Source of the DNA: Dysidea avara
Lineage: Eukaryota > Porifera > Demospongiae > Dictyoceratida > Dysideidae
Assembly (NCBI RefSeq): GCF_963678975.1
Contig: NC_089272.1
Coordinates: 65,071,834 to 65,135,833 of the forward strand
Length of the DNA stretch: 64,000 nucleotides
Direction of reading: 5' to 3'
In this document: positions 37,332 through 49,411 of the stretch, piece by piece
Layout of the letters: each line of letters starts with the position of its first letter
How positions within the stretch are numbered: position 1 is the first letter of the stretch
The notes under the pieces: generated by a model
The model's input: only the letters and a program-made list of their open reading frames with translations
Told to the model about the DNA's origin: nothing
Database searches by the model: none
Program-made: the position numbers and the translations under genes

Positions 37332-40300
37332 ATGGCCATGTTATTGACTATGCCATCAGCTTTACCAGACGTGTTTAACACGTGGAACTCTCCTCTAGGT
37401 AATTTGTTCTACGTGTTGTGTCTAGCTGTATATTATAATAATTTAAAACTAATATTGCTATGTAGTTAGCTTAGAATTATAAGCTATGGTGTAAGATTAT
37501 TGCAATTGTTAAATTAGTTCCTAGGAGTACTGTAGGCGAGGTGACGCCGCCAGGTAGCACTAACGAAGATGATATTCGCTTGTTGGACCTGGATCAGCCG
37601 CTTGGTAGCAGTACAGGTAGGCTGCACGTGCACTGTTTAGGGGTCATGGTTCACATATTTGTGGTAGCTGCGTATCGTCCTGCCTCTAGCGGCAGGATAT
37701 GGCTTCTTTAATTAGTCTGCATAAATAATTTTTTAGTTTCAGTTTCAACCACAGTATCTAATTACAGACCCTTCACAATGGTCAGAGGCTCAAGTGGTAG
37801 GGTGGGTGAGGTCTTGTGCACAGGAGTATCACCTACAAATTGACCCAATGCTGTTCAGAATGAGTGGACTACAACTATGTCAACTGTCACAACAACAATT
37901 CTGTCAGTTAGCACAAGTTAAACAAAGTGGAGATGTGTTGTACTCTTGTCTGGAGAAGTTGAGATATGGAAAGGGTGATTAAAATGTAGTAATCTGGTAG
38001 TAGTTACTATGGTGATTTTAGGAACTGTAATGGGTGGAGTGGAGTTTCGTCCAATGTACGACGATAATTTCTTACCCCCAGGACTAATGGTTGATAGTAT
38101 GATAGATGGTCTGCCATCCTTCCCTCCTTCATTTGATGATCACTCCGGTCAGTCTGTATGCTATTGGATATTTACTAATACTGCTACTATTACTGTTGTT
38201 TACAGCTCCCAAGATAAATATCCAAACACCTCCCAAGTCACCACAACAACAGCTATCAGATTATGGCTGTGACATGGACCCCAATCAACCACTGTTCATG
38301 TCTAATGTCGGCTGGTTGGCACCTCCACCACACTATTCTAAAAGTATTGAGCACTCTATGGGGGGTAGTGTGTTATGTCATGTACCTTGTGTAGTGGTTA
38401 ACTCGCCTGGGAATGGAACTGTATCACCGGTAGGATCAAGTCCATACCAAAGTCCAATCTCCAGTCCATTGTCCAGTCCATGCCCCTCTCCCAGTTCTTG
38501 TTCATCACCATCGCTACCTCGTAAAGGTGGGACTAGTCCTATACATGCCTACCCTGGTAAGTCAGGCTGTTTATGGTGATGTGTGTTACAATTGTTAATA
38601 GGGACTGGACCTATACAACTATGGCAGTTCTTGTTAGAGCTACTCACTGATAGAGATTGTCAGAGTTTCATATCATGGACCAACAGGGAATGGGAGTTCA
38701 AGCTAATAGACCCAGAGGAAGTTGCTCGCAAGTGGGGAGCTCGTAAGAACAAGCCTCGTATGAACTATGAGAAACTAAGTCGTGGTCTCCGATATTACTA
38801 TGATAAGAATATCATTCATAAGGTAATGAGGCCAGTGTGGTGTGAACAGTGTAGTGTAGTATACTGAGACCAACAGTGGCATGTAACCAACAGTTAGTGT
38901 GGCATGTATATTGGTGTAATATCATAGGGGAGAGTATCCTACTTCTAGTGTTAAAGTGATATCCTAGAGAAATTAGTGATTTACTGAACTACTTCATACT
39001 ATTAATCTTGTACAGGCTATACTGAAGTAGGATACTCTCTGCTCTGTAATATAAGTAGCATGTTATAATAGATATCACTTTTAAAAGTAATTTCACACTT
39101 GGTTACCATATCCCCCACTTGTCTGGCTATTGTTATTATATATATATATTTAACTATTGTATGGCTTCTGACTATTAAATTAGCCTGCTCAACAGACTGC
39201 ATCCTCCTGTCACATTCTGTGTAATAACAGGTAGCAGAATTTTGCAGAAAAGGCAAATAGTGGATATTGAGGGTTTTAATTTTGAAGAGTGTATATTTTG
39301 AGGCAAATCCAAGTGGACTTCAATTAAGCTGAAATTCGTGTTACAAATGATGAAATAGGTGCAGTAATGGTACAGTTTTCACTATTACCGTCAAATACTG
39401 AGTTAAAACTCCAATAATACATTGACAAGCAAAATGTGAAGGCAAGTTACTTTTGAAGAATTGGAATTTGGCTTCTTAGAAATATCCGAAAATAAAACCC
39501 TAACCTGGTAAGTTTTGCAACAGTAAGCTGGCATAATTTGCAGGAAAACCTTCATGGTCTTTTATTTTTTACAAATAGAAGTCACAGGTGTTGATCTTTG
39601 TGTGTGTGGGGAGAGCCATAGTAAAACTTTCACTGTATGTTAACAATTGTGAACTTTTCTGCTGTGAACTATTTGCAGTTATTTTTCTCACACACTGATG
39701 AGAGCCCCTCAACTACCCCTGACTGCATCAACCTAACCAGATTACTAAAAGAATTAATCCTTGCTACCCACTTTACTGCATGTGCACCCTCTTCTGTACA
39801 TTTCCTACACTGTTGGGTGATCATACTATCATCTCTTACCATGAGACCCCTCTCTATTTAATAATGATTGAGATTTGGTATTGCTTATGAGCAAGTCATG
39901 ATATCATGCTGCTTGGATCTACCAGGGTGTGATAGGGTGAACCCTTATTAAGTAGTTAGTTCATATACTTGCTATATTATCAGCTTGTCAGCATACTGTG
40001 CAATCACTTTGTCCAGTTAACTAGCTTATTGGTGCTATGGTGAAGACATTATTCTTCCTTACAGGTTCCTGGTAAGAGATATGTCTACCGATTTGTGTGT
40101 GATCTGGAATCAATGTTGGGCATGACATTCCAAGAGCTACAAATGCAGCTCAGAGGGGATGAGGCCTCCAAGGGTATCAAGATAGAACAGCAGCAACAGC
40201 GAATGCCAATCCTAGCTTCACCAAATTACGGACCCCCTAGCCCCCAGCCAAGTTACCTGACAGATATGAGAAGTCTAACACTTGGTTCTAGTCCTATTGG

Positions 40301-40358
40301 TTCCCCAGCTGCCTATTCCCCATACTCACCACTCAATGCAGGCGGTGGACACTTCTAA
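37332..40358 (+). CDS. ETS1/2-like: ETS1/2-like transcription factor (PNT + ETS)
   Basis: Seven exons join in phase: 37332-37398, 37518-37616, 37768-37974, 38022-38147, 38206-38556, 38602-38822 and 40065-40358. Exon 3 is the pointed/SAM domain ([37 protein letters not shown]). Exon 5 is Ser/Pro-rich, with [18 protein letters not shown]. Exons 6-7 are the DNA-binding winged helix: [33 protein letters not shown], the recognition helix with [20 protein letters not shown], then [37 protein letters not shown] and the .ELQ.. tail match ETS1/2 better than GABPA or ERG. In that family the protein binds GGAA sites, and MAPK signalling acts through the PNT region. Exon 1 starts at the first ATG ([15 protein letters not shown]). 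Intron 6 is 1.2 kb; the others are 47-151 bp. Confidence 0.93.
38928..39040. repeat. Short inverted repeat in ETS intron 6
   Basis: GAGAGTATCCTACTTC at 38931 and GAAGTAGGATACTCTC at about 39023, separated by about 75 bp. It could be a small MITE; no target duplication was identified. Confidence 0.6.
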
Positions 40359-40437
40359 TACTAGAGCAACTTCACACGTAGCTAGAATAAGATGTTATTT
40401 TTACACAGTGTAATTATTATTGTATTCTAATGTATTC

Positions 40438-41907
40438 ATGTGTGTGGTCATGATGTTCAAGTACTTGTGGGTGTCTCTCTTGTTCCACTACCATTGTACT
40501 AGCGGCGATTATGACCTGACGGGGAACCATCAACCCATTACTGCGCGGACTGCAATATCCTGGGATGAAGGAGGTTACGTCATGTTCTGCTTGTGTATGG
40601 GTAGGTAGGCCGCGTCCTCGTGTGCATCTAGGTAGTCAAGATCAGTTAGTTTGACATGAGCTATTCATCAAGTCTGGTGTCCAGACTATCTATATTGTAG
40701 GTCGGTTTGGAAATCAAGCGGCTCACTTACTGGGATCTTTAGCGTTCGCTAAAGAACTTAACAGAACGTTAGTCTTGCCACCGTGGAGAACATACGTCAG
40801 TGGGTTGGTTCATAGAGAAGGTTCACTCAACGTGTGCTAATCCACAGGTTAATGTACCCTTCACGGAATGGTTCCAATTAAAGCCTATTGCTGACTATCA
40901 TAAAACTGTTACGATGGAGCAGTTTATGGAGCAGTTGGCTGAGGACCACTGGCCTCCCCAACAACGGAAAGGTTATTGTAGAGTAGCCATTAATGAAGAA
41001 AAGGGATGTGCAATGAAGGAGGGTAACCCTTTTGGTCCATTCTGGGATGAACTGGGAATAGATTTTATTGATAACGTTTACACTGGATTGAGTAATGATG
41101 TGCACATTCCCAGTGTGGCTGCTGATTGGATGAATAGGTGGGTGTGGTACATCTTGGTTGTCTAGGTAACATGTTCAAACAGGTTTTCCCCTATACAACA
41201 CCCAGTGATATCATTAAGGGGAGCCCCTGCTCGTTTCCCATTACTATCACATAATAGACATTTGCACAAGTTGTTAAGATGGAGTACATATATATCGTCC
41301 TTAGCAACTAGCTATATCCAGGATCACATGGGCACTAATGTGTATCTAGGGCTTCACTTCAGAATTGGCTCTGATTGGGTAAGCTATGTTATCCTGGTGT
41401 GATTTTTTTTTGATATTGGTTACTATAGCAACGGGCATGTGAACATGCTGTTGGTAAACGTAGCTACATGGAGTCATTACAATGCCTGGGGGTATTACCT
41501 GATCATGTGATCTCCCAGAGCATTTGTTACCCATCACAAGATGCTATACAAGCCCAAATCAATGAGATATTGAATAGTCATCATGACATCAAGCATGTCT
41601 ATGTTGCTACAGATGATGTTGTAGCTTATAACAGGTTGCAGTTGATGTTTAGTGATGAGGTGTGTGGTTGTCATGACTACATTGTGCATCACGTGATATA
41701 TACTGACAGGTCAATGTACACCTGTACAACCCTGAGAGGCCTCAAGTTGACTTGTTCATTCTAGCTAGAGCCAAACAGTTCATTGGATCATGTGCTTCAT
41801 CATTCTCTGCTTTTGTCAAGAGGGAGAGAGACACCCTTGGATTAACATCAATGTTTTGGGGACTGAGTGGTCATGTTTATACTCCTGATGCTGACATGAT
41901 ATTGTAA
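40438..41907 (+). CDS. POFUT1: GDP-fucose protein O-fucosyltransferase 1
   Basis: POFUT1 adds O-fucose to EGF repeats (Notch and others) in the ER. Exons with matching phases: 40438-40600, 40701-40795, 40848-41137, 41183-41378, 41429-41659 and 41710-41907. A hydrophobic signal sequence ([12 protein letters not shown]) comes first. Then the nucleotide-sugar part [20 protein letters not shown] and [10 protein letters not shown], then [45 protein letters not shown], and the C-terminal [15 protein letters not shown] and SMFWG; all are POFUT1 landmarks. The HFRIGSDW Arg is the conserved catalytic-region arginine. It begins 80 bp after the ETS stop, same strand. The protein ends DADMIL and lacks the KDEL-like tail (RDEF, HEEL) of known POFUT1s; a further exon cannot be excluded but the stop is in frame. 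Confidence 0.95.
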
Positions 41908-43102
41908 TGGTCTCAGAGCTAGAGTGGGTAGTCACTTGTCATAGCCCTATATGACTGCTATTTATGATTGTACAATCAGACATTATGAACTCATTAACAA
42001 GAAGTATTCATATTGTATTGCTTGCGTGTTAATTAGGAAATGTGTGACTGAAATTTACCAATTTGTGCATTAGAGTCAATATTGAAGTGTTGATTGGCTT
42101 GGACTATCTTTGAGATCAAAAGATGTTTGATGACCAATCCCCTTTGGCAATGGTATAGGTAACAGTTGGCCATTTTGTGTAAATCCGTAAAAGTTTGGTT
42201 TTGGAGAAATTACATTTCTAATGACTGATCTTTCAAAAATGTTCAACTGGACCTAGTAAGGAGTAGTATGCTATACAAGTACCCTGAAATAGTGTAAACA
42301 AGTTCTAATGGGAGGACGTATTGTTGATCTGAAGTGATGTAGTTTGGCTGACAATCTTGCTGCTTGTCTTATAATAATCTGTTTGGGGACCTCTTTGTAA
42401 CCAGGCACTTGTGCAGCTGGCTACAAGTAGTCTAATAATAGTACTGATTCCATATCAGCTACCCCAACACAATACATGAAGAACGGCTATGCCGATTACT
42501 GTGAGGTTAAATTAAAATCACATCATGACTTTCTTAGCGAAGAAGTAAGTGCTACATTATCCAAACTGCGTGTTACTGCTAACAAAAGAATGATGTCAAA
42601 CAGGACTAATAATCTTGTCCTTACCTTTTCCATTGTGTCCTTAGTTTATAGAACTTTGTTAAGACGGACTAATTTTCAGGATATAGCTAGGGGAGGCTGA
42701 CAGTTCAGTTTGTCAAAGAGAAGGGTATAGCATGAGAGCACCACCTACCTCTCTCTAGAGACTTCCTTGTGTCTGTGTGCATGCATGTAGTGCTCTTTGC
42801 GACTCATTGGCTTGGAAAGTTCTTCAAAGGTTAAATCTGGATTTTTATATGCTATATATGGCTTCATTACAACAAAAATTTCTCCAACGTAGCTGCCAAG
42901 GTTGGTGTACACTTGTGTCTTGTGACAAAAGTACAGGTAGCATGTTTAGTAGCACAAATCACATAACCTGTTCTGATAGCTTACACCGACCAGTATCACA
43001 AACAACACGCCCCTCATCACACAACATTCAAGTAGTAAAAATGCTCCAATAGACTATAACCCAACACATATACAATCAGCTCCAAGATACAAAACTACGA
43101 TT
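41908..43102. other. Intergenic, nothing recognised
   Basis: No coding motif was recognised between POFUT1 and the CARD gene. Frames at 42476-42700 and 42777-43052 lack any family feature and splice context. Confidence 0.5.
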
Positions 43103-43420
43103 TCAATGATTATTACGCCTCTCAATCTCTACTTGTTCCATTAGTTTCTGTAACAACTCTCTATGTGCTGGCACTTCAGCTGAGGTTGCCTCCAGACTTT
43201 CAGCAAATCTATCAAAAGCTTCAGCACCTTTGGTGGGCAATTTAGTGAGTATTAACATACACTTGCTGCGGTTGGTATGTATTGGGAGACCCAGTTGCTC
43301 GACCTCGTCATTCGTTAACATTCGTCTTGCATATAACTGGGTCTTCATCTCTTCGGGGTTCATTTTCTCAACGAACTCTACTGTGAGGTGCTGCAACACG
43401 CGCCTATGTAGCTGGTCCAT
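43103..43420 (-). CDS. Single-CARD protein (CRADD/caspase prodomain-like)
   Basis: A 105-residue frame is nearly all CARD, a six-helix death-fold adaptor domain that pairs with other CARDs in apoptosis or immune signalling. Landmarks: VLQHLTVEFVEKM (helix 1), LYARRMLTNDEVEQL (helices 2-3), MLILTKLPTKGAEAFDRFAE (helices 4-5, with the LP..G..AF..F signature) and LLQKLMEQVEIERRN (helix 6). It most resembles CRADD and caspase-2/9 prodomains, but no death or protease domain follows before the stop. ATG 43420 is preceded by an in-frame stop, so this start is firm. The upstream minus-strand exon ends 52 bp away, but the phases do not fuse. Confidence 0.82.
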   Translation of the reverse strand: MDQLHRRVLQHLTVEFVEKMNPEEMKTQLYARRMLTNDEVEQLGLPIHTNRSKCMLILTKLPTKGAEAFDRFAESLEATSAEVPAHRELLQKLMEQVEIERRNNH

Positions 43421-43472
43421 CTTACAATGACGTACGATAACATCACATTAACGATTTTTACACTAAACTTAC

Positions 43473-43758
43473 CTTTATAACCTGATGACGGATCAATGAT
43501 CGGTATGCGATCCCGAGCGATCCTTAGCTCCAAATACCGCGCACTATGTTTACTGAGGCTGTGCGCATGCGCTTCTAGTAGCAGCAGTTGCTGAAGTACT
43601 GAGAGCTGGTAGTGGTCTGTAACAGTGAGCAAATTTGAGTACTGCTCGCCGTCTTTACTGTAGACTGTGCGTTGATCAGAAGGCTTTGTCACGATCAAGC
43701 TGCGGTAGCTACCTTGAGCTATTTCTATGCTCCTCGCGATTGAAGAGTATCGCCGCAT
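43473..43758 (-). CDS. Unknown small protein, first exon
   Basis: An exon starting MRRYSSIARSIEIAQ ends at a GTAAGT donor after IIDPSSGYK. It contains a Leu-rich helix (YQLSVLQQLLLLEAHAHSLS). The N-terminus is basic and Ser-rich and could be a mitochondrial presequence, but this is a guess. Joining it to the CARD exon gives a stop, so its second exon is not identified; reading through the donor gives a 126-residue frame. It is divergent from the membrane-protein gene 27 bp away (ATG 43758 versus 43786), so the two probably share a promoter. Confidence 0.5.
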
Positions 43759-43785
43759 TTTCCTTACTGTAACTGAAGTAGTGAC

Positions 43786-44816
43786 ATGCCTACTAAGATG
43801 CTATTGAAGTCAGTGTGGATTTTGTTGAGCTATTACTTTGCCTGTAACTGCTGTGGTAAGCTGCTTGAATTGTAGTTAAAGGAGAACACGGTGGATGTTT
43901 TACTTGCAGTTGCGACACTTGATGTGTCAATCATGTTCGAAGACGCTTGGGGATGTCGCGGAGGAGCCAACTATGAACAGGTAAGGGGAATTTTGTTTGT
44001 TTGGCTTTTACTGCCCACCACATTACAGGGACTTTCCCTTGCAATTATTAATTACATTGGACAGTCGTGTAATTGCTCAACGTACAGCATCAATGGCGGG
44101 TCCTTACAGTGTAGTAATGTGTCACAATTTCATGGAGTATACCAGTTTACAATAGTTGATGTAGCTGACTCAGCCAAGAGGGTGGCCACTGTACTATCGC
44201 AATTAGCTAATATATCTGCTAATATTGTGCTACTTGGTTACTGTAGTGAAGATGGTGATGTGGCACCAACAACTACAGAGACTTCCAACACATCAAATAC
44301 TCTACTAATTGTCTTGCTAGTTACTTGTACTACATTACTACTCCTAACACTTGCCATCACGTCAGTTACTATGTACAGGTGAGACCTACTGCTACCAGGA
44401 GCTTGAGCAGCCTAAGTGTGGTCATCTCATAAGCTCCAGGTACCTTGTTTCCTTAATATAATTGTTGATTTTCTAGGTGTTACCGGATCTCCAAGGAAGC
44501 ACATATTGAGATGAAGCCAGCACCATTACCAGAGGAGCCACAATGTCCTGCTCTACCTTATGAAGTAGCATTTTCTCGTGTACCTACAGATATGTCATCT
44601 CAAGGGCTGGACCCAGCTCATAATGAAGGAAGACCTGTGTACATACGAGCATATGATATTGCTACAATTCCTCCTCAGCGACAAGGTGATGCAGAACAAG
44701 TAGTTAATGTCAGTCAAGCAATTAATCAAGCAGCTATTGTCAGTCAAGCAGTGGATCAAATTGATGTTACTCCATCTGACAATTACCCTGGCTATGTAGA
44801 GCAAACTAACCATTAA
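43786..44816 (+). CDS. Type I membrane receptor-like protein A
   Basis: Four exons join in phase: 43786-43855 (signal peptide MPTKMLLKSVWILLSYYFAC), 43910-43980, 44029-44378 and 44477-44816. The ectodomain is Cys-containing (WGCRGGANYEQ, SCNCSTYSINGG) and includes a segment VYQFTIVDVADSAKRVATVL then LGYC next to the membrane. It has several N-x-S/T sites. The TM helix is NTLLIVLLVTCTTLLLLTLA. The cytoplasmic tail starts RCYRISKEAHIEM and contains tyrosines (ALPYEVAF, PVYIRAYDI, NYPGYVEQ) that could be phosphorylation or sorting sites. No named domain. Its juxtamembrane segment and the CYR start of the tail resemble the convergent neighbour, whose stop is 44 bp away. Confidence 0.75.
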
Positions 44817-44859
44817 TACAACCACACATATTTGTACAAAAAGAAGAAGGTATTATAAG

Positions 44860-47239
44860 TTAGTCAGTTGTTCTAGTTGGAGATTGTAAGGGTAGGTAGT
44901 AGTCAGGAGCAGCAGTGTGTACTGGCTGGCTGTTGAATGTGTGAGTCAACCTATTGTAGTCCCGTGTAGTGATACCATTAGGAACTTGTAGGACTTGTCT
45001 CGTTCTTGCTTGTGATCTAGCCTTCTTCCGATAACTACACAATAATGTACATAGATCACAAATCACGCTAGTATACGCACCTTACCATTGGTAACTGATC
45101 ACAACCATTACTATCAAACACACCAACACTACACTGAGCACAACTATACCACTGAATATTAGCTTGTCACTATTAGATACATCACCAGACATCCTTTGGT
45201 CTGATCTACAGCATGTTCCACAACTGTTAATTGACAGGTGTTGACCAATTATGGCAGCAGGGTGTCTGGTGTTATTAACTAGTAACTGACTGACCCTCAT
45301 GGCTTGTGTACCATTGAGACGAAATTTATATATCTTGTTTGACATGCTATCACTGCTGCTGCAACAACATGGCAGTAACCAGTCCATCACTACAGAAACA
45401 CCATGGTAATGCTGGTCTAAATATGATTGCAAAGAAGTTCTAATTTGGCTGGTCACCTGTGGTTATGTTATTAATACACATGGCTATAATGATGTGTACC
45501 ACTGACCTGTTGTAGCTGGTCAACAGCATTGCCAGTCCAGTTGTGAATGTGTATAAACAGTGGAGTACCAAGAACACTGGGAAGACCTGTGTGACATCAG
45601 ATGACATTAATTGTAGTGGTATACAGCACGAAATAAAGTGATATTACAAGGAACTGGACTCTCCAGATAATATGTATATTCCATGCTAATAGCCACCCCT
45701 GCCTCACTTATATTATCAGCTGAATGCAAGGGTAAGTACTGCTGGTTGCCATCTGGTAAAACAAAACTATTGCAGTCATTAAGGAAATGTTTTGTATGAA
45801 GGTAACTTCCCTGTGTGTTAGAGCAATTCTGGTTTCTATGGTAACATTTAATTTACAAAACCATCAACACCTGTTGTGTGGCAAGAGTCTCCTGGCCTGG
45901 TGAATAGCTATTATATTCCCAGCACAGTCATGTATAATTATGCTTATTGGTATTCGGTAATAGTGTTCTGTAAAACTTTCTCTAATGGAAAATGGTATAT
46001 TGACAGTATAGCAGAAATCTGTATGGGGCCAATGCAATGATTAGTAGATTTAACACAATACAGTGGATTTGCTCTTTTGTGTTACTAACCCAGAGTTGTA
46101 GCTACTAACCAAGGCAGTGGGACCACATGCAGGAAGCGGTAAGTGGTCCATTAGCGTAGTGATCATGGTTTGACCATGGTTGCCAAAATAAGATCTCAGT
46201 TTGCCTATGGCTGGCCATACTCACGTGACCCAGACACTATCATTCACCAAATTAACAGTCCGCCAATATTGCTTTATTTGGCAATTTGCAAAATATAATG
46301 CCTGCCAGTTATCCCATGCATATGTAATGTAGCAGCACAGGGAGCATAATTAGTAGCTAAATGAACAACCCGTCCATTAGCAATTAATCCTATTACTATA
46401 AGGATCGATCAGCCCGGGAGTTACATTAACTGAAACAGTTGAATATGTGGTGACTTTATCCCCAGCATACCTGATACATTGAGGCTGATTGATCTTGATG
46501 ATGTCATGTCATGTACAATTGCTTCACACACGTAACATCCACTATCAGTCAGTATCACATTAGTGATAGTTAACTTAGTATAGTTAGTTGATGTTATGAC
46601 AAGGTACTTGCTGCTATTAGTAACCACTGACCCATTGTACCTCCAGAACACTTTTGGGTTAGGAGCACCTTCCACCGGCCTCTTGCACTCTAAAGTGACT
46701 ACATCACCTACAGTAGCTAGCAATCTGTCCTCTACAGCTACCACTTGGGGTGGAGCTGTAAATCAGTATAATATAGCCAATCAAACTATGTAACTATCAA
46801 TCTCACCAGATAGCTTCACTGACATCGTTACGCATTGTTCATTGCTGCTTTGCAGAGCGCAACAGTACGTGCTGACTGCTTCGAGGGTAAAATTGGAAAA
46901 GCAAATCTTGCCAACCTCGTTGACCCACGCTGATGAGGCGAGCTGCTCGTCCGCCGCTCTACTAGGAACTGAGAGGTGACAGGAGTCGGCTAACACACCA
47001 CTACATCTATACCACTTTACTGTACTACTGTGGAACTGACAGTGAGAAATGGCCGAGGAAATGGCAGGGCAGCAAAAACAACCAGAACTGGCTAACTGCA
47101 GATAGTTAATAGCAGGGTTAGAGGTGTCCACATCTTCACTGTGACTCGCAGCGTCATTGCATTGTAACACGATGACCAGCTGAAATAATATGACCAATCC
47201 TTTTCCCATCATTGCAAGTCTCGACAGTACTGGAATCAC
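44860..47239 (-). CDS. Ig-domain type I membrane receptor-like protein B
   Basis: Five exons join in phase on the minus strand: 47239-46807, 46755-46471, 45586-45507, 45456-45086 and 45034-44860. Exon 1 has a signal peptide (MGKGLVILFQLVIVLQC) and a Cys-rich, probably V-set-like region (GCFCCPA, VKWYRCSG, FTLEAVSTYCCAL). Exon 2 is a clear C2/I-set Ig domain: GDVVTLECKR, KVFWRYNGS, LTITNVILTDSGCYVCEAIV. Exons 3-4 form a membrane-proximal region (IYKFRLNGTQAMRVSQLLVN, SCGTCC) and a TM helix (LIFSGIVVLSVVLVCLIVMV). Exon 5 is a short tail starting CYRKKARSQART, with YNRL and DYYLPL tyrosines. The role is unknown; an adhesion or recognition receptor is likely. It is tail-to-tail with protein A and shares part of its layout. 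Confidence 0.82.
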
Positions 47240-47926
47240 AAGGCATTTTCCCCAGGTGGTATCCCGGAATGGGATATTTCCCTCGGATCTTGTTATTGTT
47301 TAATATTAACACTTTACAGTGACCAGCACTGAAGGTCTGACAGCAACATGTGCTGTAGCGTTAGGATTATCTATCGAATTACAGTCGATTGCAGAATTGT
47401 TGAAACGGCGTTTCTAGAGCTCCGGCAGCCGGAGGTGGTTTGCCAATGCTCCAGCTCCGTCACCCCATCACGTGATGTAATACTTCAACACGCGGTATTT
47501 CAGTTGAACTAGACTGGGCCGTCTATCGCCTGTACCTGTATCGTGCTGTATGGACTTTGTTCTTGGTGAGAGGTTTTTGTCTTACGAGCAGCTGAGAAGA
47601 TTACTGCGTACCAAATGTCCAGTTAGCCCACACTGACTCGCGGACGCTGGATGCTGCTCGAAAAAGAACACCGAAGAGAATACAGAAAGCAAATGAAAAA
47701 TTACATTATTATTCTTTGCACCTTACGTGCAATCTTAGTGGAAAGCCGTTCCACAGCAAAGGATCTGGCCAGAGACCTTGTCACAGGTATAGCAACTAAG
47801 TGGTCGAAACTTATTTAGCTGATGATGCTAGGCCAGTAACTGGAGGTCACAGACGTCTGCAATACTCACAATCATGAAGTCAGCAAGGTACAGTATGCTA
47901 GAAATTAATTACATCATGCATTGGTA
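47240..47926. other. Upstream of the Ig receptor, nothing recognised
   Basis: Carries the dispersed word CACTGAAGGTCTGACAGCAA (about 47319), also near 28930 and inverted near 8968. The receptor B promoter should be here; no element was named. Confidence 0.45.
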
Positions 47927-49411
47927 GGGTCCGCAATCCGAAAAATCAACTTCTACAAATCAATCCCCCTACCATTGTGGGATGTTCATTGTAGTATCCC
48001 ATTGCTTGATCCACCATGAAACCGGAGGCACGATTGTTGTCTTCACAGAAATATCATTTTCAGTATCTCACAAGATGCAAGATTTATTTTTAAAATTTCT
48101 TGCTCAACACAAAGGACCGGGTGAAACTTGCTACTTAGCCAAATCGTATCCAGAGTTGTTGTAGTTGAAAACTACACACAGAAATAAGTAAATGGTTTGC
48201 TGGGTGCCCGGCACAGGGTTGCTTTCTTTGAAAAAACAGACAAAGAAATACGAAGTTTCGAATTCAAACTGCCCTACCACCCAGGGCAAGAGAAGCCAAC
48301 TCTTCCTCATAGTGTTTCGATACGGTTGGGTGCATAGTCTGTCTATGCTGTTAGTTTGGAAAAGATCTGAGACTTCTCACCATCTGGATGACGAGCGTAA
48401 AAAATTTTTGCAGCATCAAAGAATTGTGTTGCGAATTCTACCCATTTCCAGCGCTTCTGCAGCCACAACAATCATCAATTATAGACTAAAACTATGGCAA
48501 AAGATGTCCCTGAACATTTGGTAACAGCGGTTGTCAATTATTATTTCATCCACAGCTTCCACGCCTCGCTCTAAGCTATGCATCAAGGGAGGCAGCAAAA
48601 TCGTCCAAATTTGACTTCACCTCTAACGCTCCACAGCAGTTTCAAATCTTCACTAGATCACCCTACATCACCATTATGCTGCAAAACATCCCAAAACAAA
48701 CCGAAAAATGCACAAAATCTTTCATTTTTTATTCGAGCTGGGTGGAGCTCCTGGTGAGCTGCTGGTATACTGCATCATATGAAATCACAGAAACATCAAC
48801 TACTACTACTACCAAACGTTTTGATCCATCATTTATCATCATTCTAAACAAAATTAAGTGACCAGTGTGGCATCAGAAGTACTGGAAAGCACTTTGGTAC
48901 CATTGAGAGAATCCCTTGAAATGACGCACGAAAATTTTGACGTTCTTCACCCAGATGGTGAGAAGTCTCAGATCCTTTTCAAACTAACAGCATAGACAGA
49001 CTATGCATCCAACCTTAACACATCACTATGAGGAAGAGTTGGCTTTTCTTGTCTTGGCTGGTAGGGCAGTTTGAATTCGAAAATTTGTGTTTCGTTTTCT
49101 GCTTTTTGAGAGAAAGCAGCCCTGTGCCGGGAACCCAGTGAATCATTTGCTTATTACTGTGCGTACTTTTTAACTACATTAACTCTAGATAATATCTAGC
49201 TAAGCAGCAAGTTCTATCCTGTTCTTTGTGTGGAGCCCGAAATTTTAAAAATAATTTTTTCATATCACGAAATACTAAAATCGATAGTTCTGTGAAGACG
49301 ACAACCGTGCCTCCGGTTTCATGGTGGATCTAGCAATGGGATACTACAATGAACATCCCACAATGGTAGGGGGATCGATTTGTGAAAGTTGATTTTTCGG
49401 ATTGCGGACCC
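47927..49411. mobile_element. DNA element with about 465-bp TIRs and TA duplication
   Basis: Ends GGGTCCGCAATCCGAAAAAT and its inverse, flanked by TA (47925-47926, 49412-49413), as in Tc1/mariner-type insertions. The arms match far inward, including GTGGGATGTTCATTGTAGTA, AAACCGGAGGCACG and GATCTGAGACTTCTCACCAT, so about two thirds of its 1,485 bp are inverted repeat. No transposase motif was found; the small frames inside have no family feature. Confidence 0.8.

Noticed and set aside
38583..38867. GABPA or ERG as identity for the ETS gene
   Set aside because: [18 protein letters not shown] and the ELQ tail match ETS1/2 better; GABPA-specific residues are absent.
43421..43472. Short intron fusing the unknown ORF to the CARD exon
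   Set aside because: Donor GTAAG and the nearest acceptor give the wrong phase and an immediate stop, so the two were kept as separate genes.
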